DNA from: Nanobdellota archaeon
Lineage (GTDB): Archaea; Nanobdellota; Nanobdellia; Pacearchaeales; GW2011-AR1
Assembly (NCBI GenBank): GCA_022709585.1
Contig: JAKLIN010000019.1
Coordinates: 1 to 13,562, forward strand
Reading direction: 5' to 3'
Length of the DNA stretch: 13,562 bases
The notes below the pieces were generated by a model. The model worked only from the letters and a program-made list of their open reading frames with translations. It was not told where the DNA came from and did not search any database. The position numbers were made by a program, and so were the translations under genes. Positions 1 through 6,286 of this stretch are shown here, one piece after another. Each line of letters begins with the position of its first letter. The stretch's first letter is position 1.

Positions 1-1
1 A

Positions 2-85
2 TCTAATCAATTAGTTTCTCTTAGTAATTTAATAATAGAATATCATCACTGGGCAAGAAAAATTCAGAATTTTATTGTAAATTAA
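2..85 (+). CDS. Possible C-terminal end of an upstream gene (5' end outside window)
   Basis: One frame is open from the left edge of the window to a TAA at 83-85, giving about 27 residues that end in ...EYHHWARKIQNFIVN. The other two forward frames stop almost at once. The composition (Trp, paired His, alternating hydrophobic and charged residues) looks protein-like, but 27 open codons can occur by chance in AT-rich DNA. No family is recognised. If real, it lies upstream of scpA on the same strand, separated from it by more than 300 bp. Confidence 0.35.
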   Translation, partial: SNQLVSLSNLIIEYHHWARKIQNFIVN

Positions 86-128
86 TCTTAATAAGCCCAA
101 AATAATTTTTTATAATAAGTGATTATAA

Positions 129-181
129 CCCTGGGAGATTCTTCAAGCCTACAAAAAGTTGACCTGAAGCCTCTCCTGGGG
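129..181. ncRNA. Stable stem-loop, possible small structured RNA
   Basis: CCCTGGGAGA (129-138) pairs over ten positions with TCTCCTGGGG (172-181), including two adjacent G-U wobbles. A 2x2 internal loop follows, then a second five-pair stem, CTTCA (141-145) with TGAAG (165-169), and a loop of about 19 nt. The two-stem layout and locally high GC suggest selection for RNA structure. It does not match tRNA, 5S rRNA, SRP RNA or RNase P RNA. An H/ACA guide was considered, but no ACA sits 14-16 nt after the stem. It could also be a processing or termination structure of the upstream transcript. The wobble positions fit the plus strand as the RNA strand. Confidence 0.35.
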
Positions 182-283
182 AAAAAGAGGTGATATTATA
201 TCCAACAGAAACCTGTATTTAAATGTTTCGGTTTTGTTACCTTTTAGAAATGACAACCGTTAGTAAACATAGAGTAGTAACTT

Positions 284-328
284 TTAGCTATTTTTTTAAC
301 CACTACTTAGCTTAAATTTAACCACTAC
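284..328. repeat. Two-copy 22-23 bp tandem repeat upstream of scpA
   Basis: Unit 1 (284-306) begins TTAGCT and ends TTTAACCACTAC; unit 2 (307-328) begins TTAGCT and ends with the same 12 bases. The shared 12-mer recurs with a 22-bp period, about two helical turns. A related TTAGGCTTAAAT follows at 338-349. The repeat lies roughly 45-90 bp before the scpA TATA box, so it may be a regulator site. The function is inferred from position only. Confidence 0.5.
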
Positions 329-374
329 AAGCACTTTTTAGGCTTAAATGTCTTAAAAAACTAGTCTACACAGT

Positions 375-382
375 TTTATAAA
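375..382 (+). promoter_or_regulatory. TATA box of scpA
   Basis: TTTATAAA, centred about 25-26 bp before the ATG at 404, as expected for a leaderless archaeal transcript. This spacing is the main reason for choosing the ATG at 404 over the in-frame TTG at 386. Confidence 0.65.
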
Positions 383-403
383 TTATTGTTTATTATAAAA
401 ATC

Positions 404-1324
404 ATGGAAGAGAGTGGAAAAAATAGGTTTAATCAGGAGCAATTGCATGATATTTTGTTTAGTAGAGAAATTGGATGGCAAGAAATTATTTATGATTTGA
501 TTAATACAGAGCAATTAGACCCTTGGGATATTAATATTTCTGTTTTAGCAGACAGATATTTGCAAAAAATCAAAGAACTTGAAGAAGATTTCTTCATCTC
601 CAGTAAAGTTTTGCTGGCAGCTGCATTTCTCTTAAGAATTAAAACAGAAACATTGCTAAACAAATATGTTAGCAGCATTGATGAAATTCTTTTTGGAAAA
701 AAAGCAGAAGAGCAGCCAATTGAAGAAATGGATTTTGACAATGAAGATATTCCTGCTTTAATTCCAAGCAGTCCTCTTCCAAGATTCAGAAAAGTTAGTC
801 TTCAAGAGCTTATGGAATCTTTAGGAAAAGCAATTGTAACAGAAAATAGAAGAATCAAGAAAGAAATTTCCAGCCATAATTTCCTAAAGCAAGCAGCGAT
901 TTTTGTCCCAAAAAACAAATTCGTAATGAAAGACAAGATGAATGAAGTTTCTCAGAAAATGAAAGATTTTTACTCTTCTCACGGGCTTAGCAGGGTTTCT
1001 TTCAATGAATTAATTGGAAAAAACATGGAAGAAAGAATTATTTCTTTTGTTATGCTGCTTCATTTGGAAAATCAAAGGAAAATCTGGCTTGAGCAACCTG
1101 TTCACTTTGGAGAAATTTATATCTGGCCAAGAAAACTTTATTTGAAGCATAATCCTAATCTTTTTGAAGAGTTGATTAAAGAAAATGCTCAATACAATGT
1201 AGATGATGAAGAAGATGGTGAAATCTATGATGAAGAAGATTTAAAACCTCAAAAAGAGGAAATAGATGGCTTTGAAGATTTCCAAGAAGCTGAAGAACTT
1301 CAAGAAACAGAGCAAGGAGAATAA
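404..1324 (+). CDS. scpA: Segregation and condensation protein A (ScpA, kleisin)
   Basis: ScpA is the kleisin subunit that bridges the SMC heads, with ScpB, in the chromosome-condensing SMC complex. The protein (306 aa from this start) has the family's N-terminal signature DPWDINI (residues 39-45) and the helix SSKVLLAAAFLLRIKTETLL (66-85), both diagnostic for the SMC neck-binding domain. An acidic linker follows, then PLPRFRKVSLQEL (about 124-136), a C-terminal winged-helix region (about 200-260) that would bind the SMC cap, and a very acidic Glu/Asp-rich tail from about 265. A TTG at 386 would add six residues, but the TATA box places the transcript start at about 404. No smc or scpB is in view. 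The next gene's Shine-Dalgarno sequence lies inside the last codons. Confidence 0.9.
   Translation: MEESGKNRFNQEQLHDILFSREIGWQEIIYDLINTEQLDPWDINISVLADRYLQKIKELEEDFFISSKVLLAAAFLLRIKTETLLNKYVSSIDEILFGKKAEEQPIEEMDFDNEDIPALIPSSPLPRFRKVSLQELMESLGKAIVTENRRIKKEISSHNFLKQAAIFVPKNKFVMKDKMNEVSQKMKDFYSSHGLSRVSFNELIGKNMEERIISFVMLLHLENQRKIWLEQPVHFGEIYIWPRKLYLKHNPNLFEELIKENAQYNVDDEEDGEIYDEEDLKPQKEEIDGFEDFQEAEELQETEQGE
1314..1320 (+). promoter_or_regulatory. Shine-Dalgarno site setting the Dph6 start
   Basis: AAGGAGA lies 5 nt before the ATG at 1326, inside the end of scpA. It fixes the Dph6 start as MKVGILFSGGKDS rather than the upstream in-frame ATG at 1266, which would add 20 Lys-rich residues antisense to the family's usual N-terminus. 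Confidence 0.75.
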
Positions 1325-1325
1325 T

Positions 1326-2009
1326 ATGAAAGTGGGAATACTTTTTTCAGGAGGAAAAGATTCAGTTTTTGCAACTTACTTAGCTCGTAAAGAAGGCAAT
1401 GAGATTTCTTGTCTTTTAACAATGATTTCAGACAATAAAGAAAGTTACATGTTTCACACCCCTTCTGTAAACAAAACCAAGCTCCAAGCGCAAGCAATGG
1501 AAATTCCAATTATAACTCAGAAAACAGCTGGAAAAAAAGAAGAAGAGCTTGAAGATTTGGAAAAATTAATTGAAAAAGCAATAAAAAAATACAAAATTCA
1601 AGCTGTTGTGACTGGCGCAATTGAATCTGTTTATCAATCTTCTAGAATTCAGAAAATTTGCGATAAACTGGATATCAAATGCCTTAATCCTCTTTGGCAT
1701 ACTAATCCTGAAAAATACTGGGATAGTCTTTTTGCAAATAATTTCGAGGTAATGATGATTGGAGTTGCATCGTGGGGTTTGAAACAAGAATGGCTTGGAA
1801 GAAAAATCGATAAATCTTCTCTAAATGAATTGAAAAAACTTCAAAAAGAATTTAATTTTCATTTAGGATTTGAAGGCGGCGAAGCCGAAACATTTGTAAC
1901 AGATTGCCCTTTGTTCAAGAAAAGAATCAATGTTCTAAAAGGAAGAAAAATCTGGGAAGGCAACAGCGGAACTTATCTAATCACAAAAACAGAATTTATT
2001 GAGAAGTGA
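1326..2009 (+). CDS. dph6: Diphthine--ammonia ligase (Dph6 family, PP-loop ATPase)
   Basis: This enzyme performs the last step of diphthamide synthesis: ATP-dependent amidation of diphthine on the conserved His of elongation factor 2. The 227-aa protein begins directly with the PP-loop, MKVGILFSGGKDS (SGGKDS at 8-13), which binds the ATP phosphates as in N-type ATP pyrophosphatases. It also carries VVTGAI (94-99), a nucleotide-binding strand typical of the family, and FEGGEAETFV (182-191), matching the family motif usually read as G-E-G-G-E-[YF]-E-T. Length is normal for archaeal single-domain Dph6. The ATG is 1 nt after the scpA stop and is served by an SD site within scpA, so the two genes are probably cotranscribed. 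Diphthamide is absent from bacteria, which supports an archaeal host. Confidence 0.88.
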   Translation: MKVGILFSGGKDSVFATYLARKEGNEISCLLTMISDNKESYMFHTPSVNKTKLQAQAMEIPIITQKTAGKKEEELEDLEKLIEKAIKKYKIQAVVTGAIESVYQSSRIQKICDKLDIKCLNPLWHTNPEKYWDSLFANNFEVMMIGVASWGLKQEWLGRKIDKSSLNELKKLQKEFNFHLGFEGGEAETFVTDCPLFKKRINVLKGRKIWEGNSGTYLITKTEFIEK

Positions 2010-2012
2010 AAC

Positions 2013-2020
2013 TTTTTTTT
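2013..2020 (+). terminator. Oligo-T terminator after dph6
   Basis: A run of eight T residues starts 4 nt after the dph6 stop, and more T-rich sequence follows. Archaeal RNA polymerase commonly terminates at such runs without a hairpin. The site is in the 14-bp gap between convergent genes. Confidence 0.5.
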
Positions 2021-2023
2021 GAT

Positions 2024-2437
2024 TTATTTATTGTCTTTTTCCAACTCTTTAAGCATCTTTTTGCACTTTTCTATAGCTTGTTTCGCAACTTCAAAGTCCA
2101 TCTTGCTTCCGTAATAAGTTAAAGAGTTTCGCTTGTATCTCAAATCTTGAAAAAGCAAGAACAAGTCATCTCTTTTCAAAACATCTCTTAAATAAAATCC
2201 GATGCAAACATGATTTGAAATGTTGTAACCTTTCAAAAACGCTTTAGATTGTAAAATTTCCAATAAAGAAGTGTAATAATCTTCAAATACAAAATTACAA
2301 TTTTTTTCGTTTACTTCTTGGATAAGATTAATTCTTTCTTTTGCAGTTTCAGCCAGGGATTTTGCTCTTTTTGGATCTATCGAAACTTTTCTTGCAGAAG
2401 AGCTCTCTAAGCAATCGTCCCAATTTGATTCTTTCAT
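2024..2437 (-). CDS. HEPN-domain protein, toxin half of an MNT/HEPN pair
   Basis: HEPN proteins paired with minimal nucleotidyltransferases are usually RNase toxins whose active site is R-x4-6-H. This 137-aa, mostly helical protein has the expected C-terminal motif as RNSLTYYG (residues 103-110), preceded by QDLRYKR. Arg103 and Asn104 are present, but the catalytic His position reads Tyr108. That substitution occurs in some archaeal HEPN members, and it leaves open whether the protein is an active RNase. The start codon overlaps the stop of the upstream nucleotidyltransferase gene by 4 nt (ATGA), so translation is probably coupled. Family assignment is from motif and context; the toxin role is inferred. 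Confidence 0.75.
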   Translation of the reverse strand: MKESNWDDCLESSSARKVSIDPKRAKSLAETAKERINLIQEVNEKNCNFVFEDYYTSLLEILQSKAFLKGYNISNHVCIGFYLRDVLKRDDLFLLFQDLRYKRNSLTYYGSKMDFEVAKQAIEKCKKMLKELEKDNK

Positions 2438-2967
2438 TTGAAAACCTCAAGGTAATTATTCAAAATAACCCCGTTAAGAATATTGTTTGCAAGATTCACA
2501 TTTTTTATTTCCCTTACACTTTTATGCTTAAACACTTGGATATTTCTTTTTAATTCTTTTTCAAAGTCATGTAAATCAATAATCTTATTTGAAGATGTTT
2601 CTATATACAAATCAATATCACTAGTTTCAATATCTTCTCCTCTGGAATAAGAGCCAAACACCAAAACCGGAGGATTGCTTAATTCTTTTTTTAAAAATTC
2701 AATTAATCCTGATTCATACATTGAGTTTAAATTATAAAATTTCTTTTGAAGAATGAAATTAGAATTTGTTTTATCTGCAGTGTAGAAAACCACATTTCCG
2801 GTTTTTATTGTTGTAAGAATCTCTTCTTTTTGCAACTCTTTGCAATATCGAATTACAGAAGGCAATGAAAGTTTTAGCTTTTTTTCTATTTCTCTTACTC
2901 TTAGTTTCGAGTTTGGGTTGACAAAAAAGAATCTTTTGATTGTTTCTTTGATATCTTTTGTTATCAT
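2434..2967 (-). CDS. Winged-helix + MNT nucleotidyltransferase, antitoxin half of an MNT/HEPN pair
   Basis: The first ~65 residues form a winged helix-turn-helix (KLRVREIEKKLKLSLPSVIR, 21-40), followed by a minimal nucleotidyltransferase domain with GSYSRGEDIETSDIDLYIE (105-123), the G-S-x10-D-x-D signature of polymerase-beta-like enzymes. In the MNT/HEPN systems studied, such a protein neutralises its HEPN partner by AMP transfer to a Tyr near the HEPN active site. The third catalytic acid expected about 25-30 residues later is not evident (NIQVFKHKS at 142-150). The wHTH makes it a likely autorepressor, and a 20-bp-phased repeat array covers its promoter and start. It is leaderless: the TATA box is about 26 bp before the ATG. 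It forms an operon with the HEPN gene through a 4-nt overlap. Confidence 0.78.
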   Translation of the reverse strand: MITKDIKETIKRFFFVNPNSKLRVREIEKKLKLSLPSVIRYCKELQKEEILTTIKTGNVVFYTADKTNSNFILQKKFYNLNSMYESGLIEFLKKELSNPPVLVFGSYSRGEDIETSDIDLYIETSSNKIIDLHDFEKELKRNIQVFKHKSVREIKNVNLANNILNGVILNNYLEVFK

Positions 2968-3000
2968 TTGATATTATTTATTATCATTTGATATTTAAAC
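2941..3000. repeat. Triple 20-bp direct repeat over the MNT/HEPN promoter and start
   Basis: TTTGATAT occurs at 2947, 2967 and 2987, exactly 20 bp apart. The two outer, promoter-side copies agree over 15 bases (TTATCATTTGATATT at 2961-2975 and 2981-2995), and each contains the small palindrome ATCA-TT-TGAT. The array spans the TATA box, the predicted transcription start, the start codon and the first codons. Two-helical-turn spacing is typical of cooperative binding by a dimeric repressor, and the encoded wHTH is the obvious candidate. Confidence 0.65.
2992..2999 (-). promoter_or_regulatory. TATA box of the MNT/HEPN operon
   Basis: Read on the minus strand this is TTTAAATA, centred about 26-28 bp before the ATG at 2967, giving a leaderless transcript. 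It overlaps the outermost 20-bp repeat, so a bound repressor would block TBP. Confidence 0.6.
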
Positions 3001-3033
3001 TTATCGATTAGCCTAACTCTTAAAATAATCTAT

Positions 3034-4170
3034 TTAAATCTTCAGCGCACTTTCTTTGCCGCTGTCCATATCTTTGACAGTGAACTTTTTGTTTTTAACT
3101 TCTTTTTCTCCGACGAAAACAACTTTGTTTATTGAATAAGCATTTGCGTATTCCAATGCCTTTGATGGCTTCCCATAAAATAATGAAACTGCCGCATTGT
3201 TTTTTCTAAGCTTTTGTGAAAGTTTAATCGCTTCTCTGTCTTGATTTATTGAGATAACTAAATAGCTTTCTTTTTTTGTGTTAACTTCAGCGAGAATTGA
3301 AAGTCTTTCTAATCCAAATGAAATTCCAGTGCAAGGTGTTCCATCGAAAGTGTAGCTTCCCCCGCCAGCAAGTGTTTCTTTTATTCCCTTGGATTTAATT
3401 TCAAAAACATTTCCATCGTAATAACTTAATCCTCTTACAATTGTTGGAGAAAATTTAACTTCAAATCCATAACTTCTGCAATAGTCCATCAAACTGATTA
3501 TTTTTTTATAGCTCTCGAATTTTGAAAAATAAGATTCTCCTTTTTTCAGCAAATCAATTATTTTTTCAGCGCCAAGTTTTTTCAAATTTTCTTTTAATTC
3601 TTTTTCAGAGATTTTATCATATTTGTCAATTTCTCTTAGAACTTGCTCCCTGTTTTCTGTTTTCACTTTCTCAGATTCAAGAATTTCATTAAGAAGCTGT
3701 CTGTTGTTTACAAGAATGATTGGATTAAGTTTAACTTGTTGAAAAATATCATTTATTGCTGAAAGAACTTCTGCTTCCTGCCTTGGTTCTGCTCCAACAA
3801 CATCAACATCGCACTGAATGAATTGCCTGAATCTCGCGGAACCAACAGGCTCATCTCGGAAAACAGGCCCGATTTCATATCTTTTGTAAGGAAGCTTTTT
3901 GTTTTGCATAAGTCTTTTCAGTTGGAAAGTGAATTCATATCTTAAAGCAAGCTCTCGCTTTCCCTTGTCTTTCAAGCTGAATATATCTGAAACAGCTTCA
4001 TCATTTTTGTTGTCACCTCTAACAAATTCTTCATACTCAATAACAGGTGTTTCAGCAGGTTCAAACCCATACTTTTCAAAAGTTTCAACTATGATTTTCT
4101 GCATTTCTGCACGCTTTTTCGCTTCTTCTCCAGAATAATCTCTGAATCCTTTAACTGGTTCTGTTTTCAT
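3034..4170 (-). CDS. hisS: Histidyl-tRNA synthetase
   Basis: Class II aminoacyl-tRNA synthetase charging tRNA-His. Seen in order: the N-terminal VKGFRDY (6-12) typical of HisRS; motif 1 region around TPVIEYEEF (41-49); LALRYEFT (74-81), where LRPEGT or LRFDLT is usual; motif 2, FRDEP then RFRQFIQCDVDVVG (104-126); the histidine-specific VRGLSYYDGNVFE (245-257); GGGSYTFDG (269-277) in place of the usual GGGRYD; motif 3, GISFGLERL (282-290); and an anticodon-binding domain from about residue 300. At 378 aa it is shorter than most HisRS (about 400-430), as in many reduced archaeal genomes. There is no in-frame start upstream before the promoter region. It stands alone, upstream of the toxin-antitoxin pair on the same strand. 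Confidence 0.92.
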   Translation of the reverse strand: MKTEPVKGFRDYSGEEAKKRAEMQKIIVETFEKYGFEPAETPVIEYEEFVRGDNKNDEAVSDIFSLKDKGKRELALRYEFTFQLKRLMQNKKLPYKRYEIGPVFRDEPVGSARFRQFIQCDVDVVGAEPRQEAEVLSAINDIFQQVKLNPIILVNNRQLLNEILESEKVKTENREQVLREIDKYDKISEKELKENLKKLGAEKIIDLLKKGESYFSKFESYKKIISLMDYCRSYGFEVKFSPTIVRGLSYYDGNVFEIKSKGIKETLAGGGSYTFDGTPCTGISFGLERLSILAEVNTKKESYLVISINQDREAIKLSQKLRKNNAAVSLFYGKPSKALEYANAYSINKVVFVGEKEVKNKKFTVKDMDSGKESALKI

Positions 4171-4221
4171 GTTAATTTTTTTAATAATTTCAAATCCTCT
4201 TTGATTAATTGAGTTTAAGAT

Positions 4222-4231
4222 ATTATTTAAG
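4222..4231 (-). promoter_or_regulatory. Probable TATA box of hisS
   Basis: CTTAAATAAT on the minus strand would start transcription near 4201, leaving a leader of about 30 nt. It is the best match in the 138-bp divergent gap, but not a strong consensus. Confidence 0.35.
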
Positions 4232-4277
4232 ACTTTCTTATCCCGCGCTTTTTGTTCATTTCCTCGTGGTAATTAAG

Positions 4278-4285
4278 TTTATAAT
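4278..4285 (+). promoter_or_regulatory. TATA box of the 4309 gene
   Basis: TTTATAAT centred about 27 bp before the ATG at 4309, again giving a leaderless or nearly leaderless transcript. It is divergent from the hisS promoter. Confidence 0.55.
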
Positions 4286-4308
4286 CTTGATTTTTTTAAA
4301 TAAAAAGG

Positions 4309-5022
4309 ATGCCTGCTAAAAAAACCATTCAAGAAAAAGAAGTTGACTTCTTACAAGCAGATATCAAAAGTGATTTTTATACTTCTAAAAAACGAATAGA
4401 ATCTTCGGGGTATTTTATTCCTCACGCAAAAGAGTTAGTTGAAGCGCGATTGTGTTGCTCCATTTTTGAAGATAACCCTTTGGTGGATAATAGTGAAGTT
4501 AGATATTCTTGGACAAGAGATTTTTCGATTTATGTTCCAGGAGAAAAAGGGATTTACATCTCAAAAAGCAATAATTCTCCAATAATCAAAAATGACAAGC
4601 CGTGGTTTGATCAAAAAGGGCATATGTGGCCCTATGAGCAAAATAAATACGATGAAAAAAGCATGTTTTTAGATGAAAAGAATCTGCCTGAAATTTTAGA
4701 AGGTTCAATCTTCGTTGAAAATCCAGATTCTCAATCAGATGTAATAAGGTTAGAAGTTTATACAGCCAATTTTCAACAAAATCTTTTAGTAAGTTATCTG
4801 TTTGGAAAAGAAATTGCACAGAAATATGGGGTTTTATTAGAGCAATTAACAGGAGATGAAAAAAAGTTTATTCCTTTGGAATTGGATAAATCAGAAAGGC
4901 CTTATGCAAGGCAGCTTTGCTTGGGAAATATACTCACAACAAACAATCTCATTACAAACAAGTGCCGCCTGCACGTAGGAACTTTTGGTTCACAGGATGC
5001 AAGAATGATTGGATTGAATTAA
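4309..5022 (+). CDS. Unrecognised 237-aa soluble protein
   Basis: No family is recognised. The protein is mixed and polar, with no signal peptide or membrane segment, a Lys/Glu-rich start and many aromatic residues in the middle (WTRDFSIYVPGEKGIYI, KPWF, HMWPYEQ). Its last ~50 residues (FIPLELDKSERPY ... CRLHVGTF) can be aligned by eye with the C-terminal half of the protein at 6287-6658 (FILPKEFDEEDRG ... YQVGTFE), with matching FI, Pro, an acidic/Arg cluster, Asn and VGTF. It may therefore belong with the neighbouring minus-strand cluster, whose last gene converges on it with a 9-bp gap. The similarity is weak and judged by eye. Translation starts at the first ATG after a good TATA box. Confidence 0.8.
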   Translation: MPAKKTIQEKEVDFLQADIKSDFYTSKKRIESSGYFIPHAKELVEARLCCSIFEDNPLVDNSEVRYSWTRDFSIYVPGEKGIYISKSNNSPIIKNDKPWFDQKGHMWPYEQNKYDEKSMFLDEKNLPEILEGSIFVENPDSQSDVIRLEVYTANFQQNLLVSYLFGKEIAQKYGVLLEQLTGDEKKFIPLELDKSERPYARQLCLGNILTTNNLITNKCRLHVGTFGSQDARMIGLN

Positions 5023-5031
5023 TTTTAATTG

Positions 5032-5394
5032 TTAAATTTTTCCAACAATCTCTTCAAGAGCCTCTTCTTTTTTGTTTATTCTTGCTTTGAAACATCTTTT
5101 GTTACCTTCATCTGGTTCAAATTGTCCGATATAATAATTTGTGAAATCCAGAGCAAGAACTCGATAAGCTGAAGCTCGATTCCTAGAATCCCCATTTATC
5201 TTCTTCGCAAAGAAAAAATTTCCCCATACGCTAATCTCTCTTGAAGGAATGTAAATAAATTCATCTCCTGCCCCGCCAGTTATGTTTATATGAGCTAAAA
5301 TTACCCCCGTTTCTATCTCTCTTTCCTGTTTCGTTTTCCCTCTAAAATACATCTCGCAATATTTTTTATCTTGAGGTGTTATGGCATTTTTCAT
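5032..5394 (-). CDS. Unrecognised protein, last gene of set B, paralogue-like to the 6287-6658 gene
   Basis: A 120-aa soluble protein of unknown function. Two segments match the last gene of the other set (6287-6658): an N-terminal box, KYCEMYFRGKTKQERE (11-26), against EYSQHYLDGFTPEERE, and a C-terminal box, AYRVLA ... YYIGQFE (76-93), against TYRVIA ... YQVGTFE. The spacing between boxes is similar in the two proteins. A glycine-rich stretch lies near residue 40. The ATG at 5394 is chosen over an in-frame TTG at 5433 because it leaves a 7-nt gap after the upstream stop rather than a 32-nt overlap. No clear SD is seen. It is probably cotranscribed with the two genes before it. Confidence 0.72.
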   Translation of the reverse strand: MKNAITPQDKKYCEMYFRGKTKQEREIETGVILAHINITGGAGDEFIYIPSREISVWGNFFFAKKINGDSRNRASAYRVLALDFTNYYIGQFEPDEGNKRCFKARINKKEEALEEIVGKI

Positions 5395-5401
5395 TTTATT
5401 T

Positions 5402-5899
5402 CTAACAGTACCAATCGTCTTCTTTACTGTCAATAATGTCTTCTAAATATTGATTTAGCTGTTCTAATTCCTCTAAAGATGCTTTTGAAGCAATATACAG
5501 AATATTATCTTCCAAAGAATTTTCCAACCTTAATATTTTTTTTCTCATTTCCGGATCTGATTCAGGCCTAACTGTAGCAGAGATAATTTTTCTTGTTAAG
5601 TTATACCTACCCTCTCCAACAAGAATCCCCCTCTTTTCTCCTTCGGTTCTATAAACTGAAACTTCTTCTAAATCTTTTGAGGTTAGTTTAGAAGGAACAA
5701 TTTCTTTATTTGTTTTAATGTCTTTAACCCCCTTAACGATGCATAAATCGATTCCCATCGTTATTGCGAGAGTAAGATTTCCTCGTATTCTTTTTCTTTC
5801 CGCTTCTCTTTGGTAGGGAAATAAAAATCTTTTAAAATATTTATTTGCATCTCTTCTCTCTTCTTCAGAGATAATATTTTCATCTAAACTTCGGTTCAT
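5402..5899 (-). CDS. Unrecognised protein, middle gene of set B
   Basis: About 165 aa, soluble, no recognised family. The N-terminal part (NKYFKRFLFPYQREAERKRI, about 19-38) resembles the Y-x-x-x-[FY]...ERE box of the 5032 and 6287 proteins. The middle has SVYRTEGEKRGIL (80-92), which recalls VIYRTGEGGLEIL in the next gene upstream. The C-terminal ~45 residues are strongly helical and acidic (LRLENSLEDN ... LEELEQLNQYLEDIID), possibly a coiled coil. The ATG at 5899 gives a 10-nt gap to the upstream stop; a TTG at 5923 would overlap it by 14 nt. Neither has an obvious SD. Confidence 0.7.
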   Translation of the reverse strand: MNRSLDENIISEEERRDANKYFKRFLFPYQREAERKRIRGNLTLAITMGIDLCIVKGVKDIKTNKEIVPSKLTSKDLEEVSVYRTEGEKRGILVGEGRYNLTRKIISATVRPESDPEMRKKILRLENSLEDNILYIASKASLEELEQLNQYLEDIIDSKEDDWYC

Positions 5900-5909
5900 T
5901 TTTGTAGTT

Positions 5910-6215
5910 TTATAATTGGTCAAAGCCTAACTTCAAACCATATTTTACTTTTTTAGAAGAATCACTTTCTCTAACAATATGGCCTTGAATTTCAAACCCC
6001 TTGTAGTATTTATTATTCAAATTACGAAGAGCTACAGATAAAATTTCGAGTCCGCCTTCTCCTGTTCGGTATATAACAAATTCCTTAACTCCTCGATTAA
6101 TGACCTGGTTATAGCAGTCTCCATAGACTTCCATTATAATATCCTTTACTTCAGAAACCAAATCTTTTGTATTCTCTTTTTGTGATACTTTGTCTAGTTT
6201 TTTTTCAAGAGGCAT
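5910..6215 (-). CDS. Unrecognised 101-aa protein, first gene of set B
   Basis: Small soluble protein of unknown function. The N-terminus is Lys/Glu-rich and helical (KKLDKVSQKENTKDLVSEVKD), followed by a beta-rich part with EFVIYRTGEGGLEILSVALR (46-65). That segment resembles KFVFVYRQRSGKKGEFIL in the 6287 protein and SVYRTEGEKRGIL in the next gene, suggesting a shared sheet-forming core. The ATG at 6215 follows a TATA element at 6237-6244 at the leaderless distance, so a new transcript of three genes probably starts here. Confidence 0.72.
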   Translation of the reverse strand: MPLEKKLDKVSQKENTKDLVSEVKDIIMEVYGDCYNQVINRGVKEFVIYRTGEGGLEILSVALRNLNNKYYKGFEIQGHIVRESDSSKKVKYGLKLGFDQL

Positions 6216-6236
6216 GAAAAATGATGCTTCTTTGGA

Positions 6237-6244
6237 TATTTAAG
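6237..6244 (-). promoter_or_regulatory. TATA box for set B (5910, 5402, 5032 genes)
   Basis: CTTAAATA on the minus strand, centred about 25 bp before the ATG at 6215. A second candidate, CATATAAA, lies at 6247-6254 and would give a 10-nt leader. The 71-bp gap between gene sets is otherwise empty. Confidence 0.5.
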
Positions 6245-6286
6245 GGTTTATATGCTAGAAAAGAAGTATTGCACTAATCTTGAAAA

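Larger units (their letters stand above)
86..403. other. Gene-free stretch upstream of scpA
   Basis: No credible reading frame is seen in either strand. The stretch holds a 10-bp GC-rich stem-loop (129-181), a weaker hairpin around 203-238 (AACAGAAACC against GGTTTTGTT with one bulge), a 22-bp tandem repeat (284-328) and the scpA TATA box (375-382). The change from AT-rich background to the GC-rich stem at 129-181 is the most striking local feature. It could hold a small RNA gene or only regulatory DNA; the sequence alone does not decide. Confidence 0.6.

Noticed and set aside
129..206. H/ACA guide RNA
   Set aside because: No ACA at the proper distance after the stem and no clear kink-turn or pseudouridylation pocket.
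386..403. TTG start for scpA adding six residues
   Set aside because: The TATA box at 375-382 predicts transcription from about 404, at the ATG, and the extra residues are not part of the usual ScpA N-terminus.
5899..5923. TTG starts extending several minus-strand genes (5433, 5923, 6697, 7387)
   Set aside because: Each has a downstream in-frame ATG that removes the overlap with the preceding gene; at 6658 and 7372 that ATG has a Shine-Dalgarno site.
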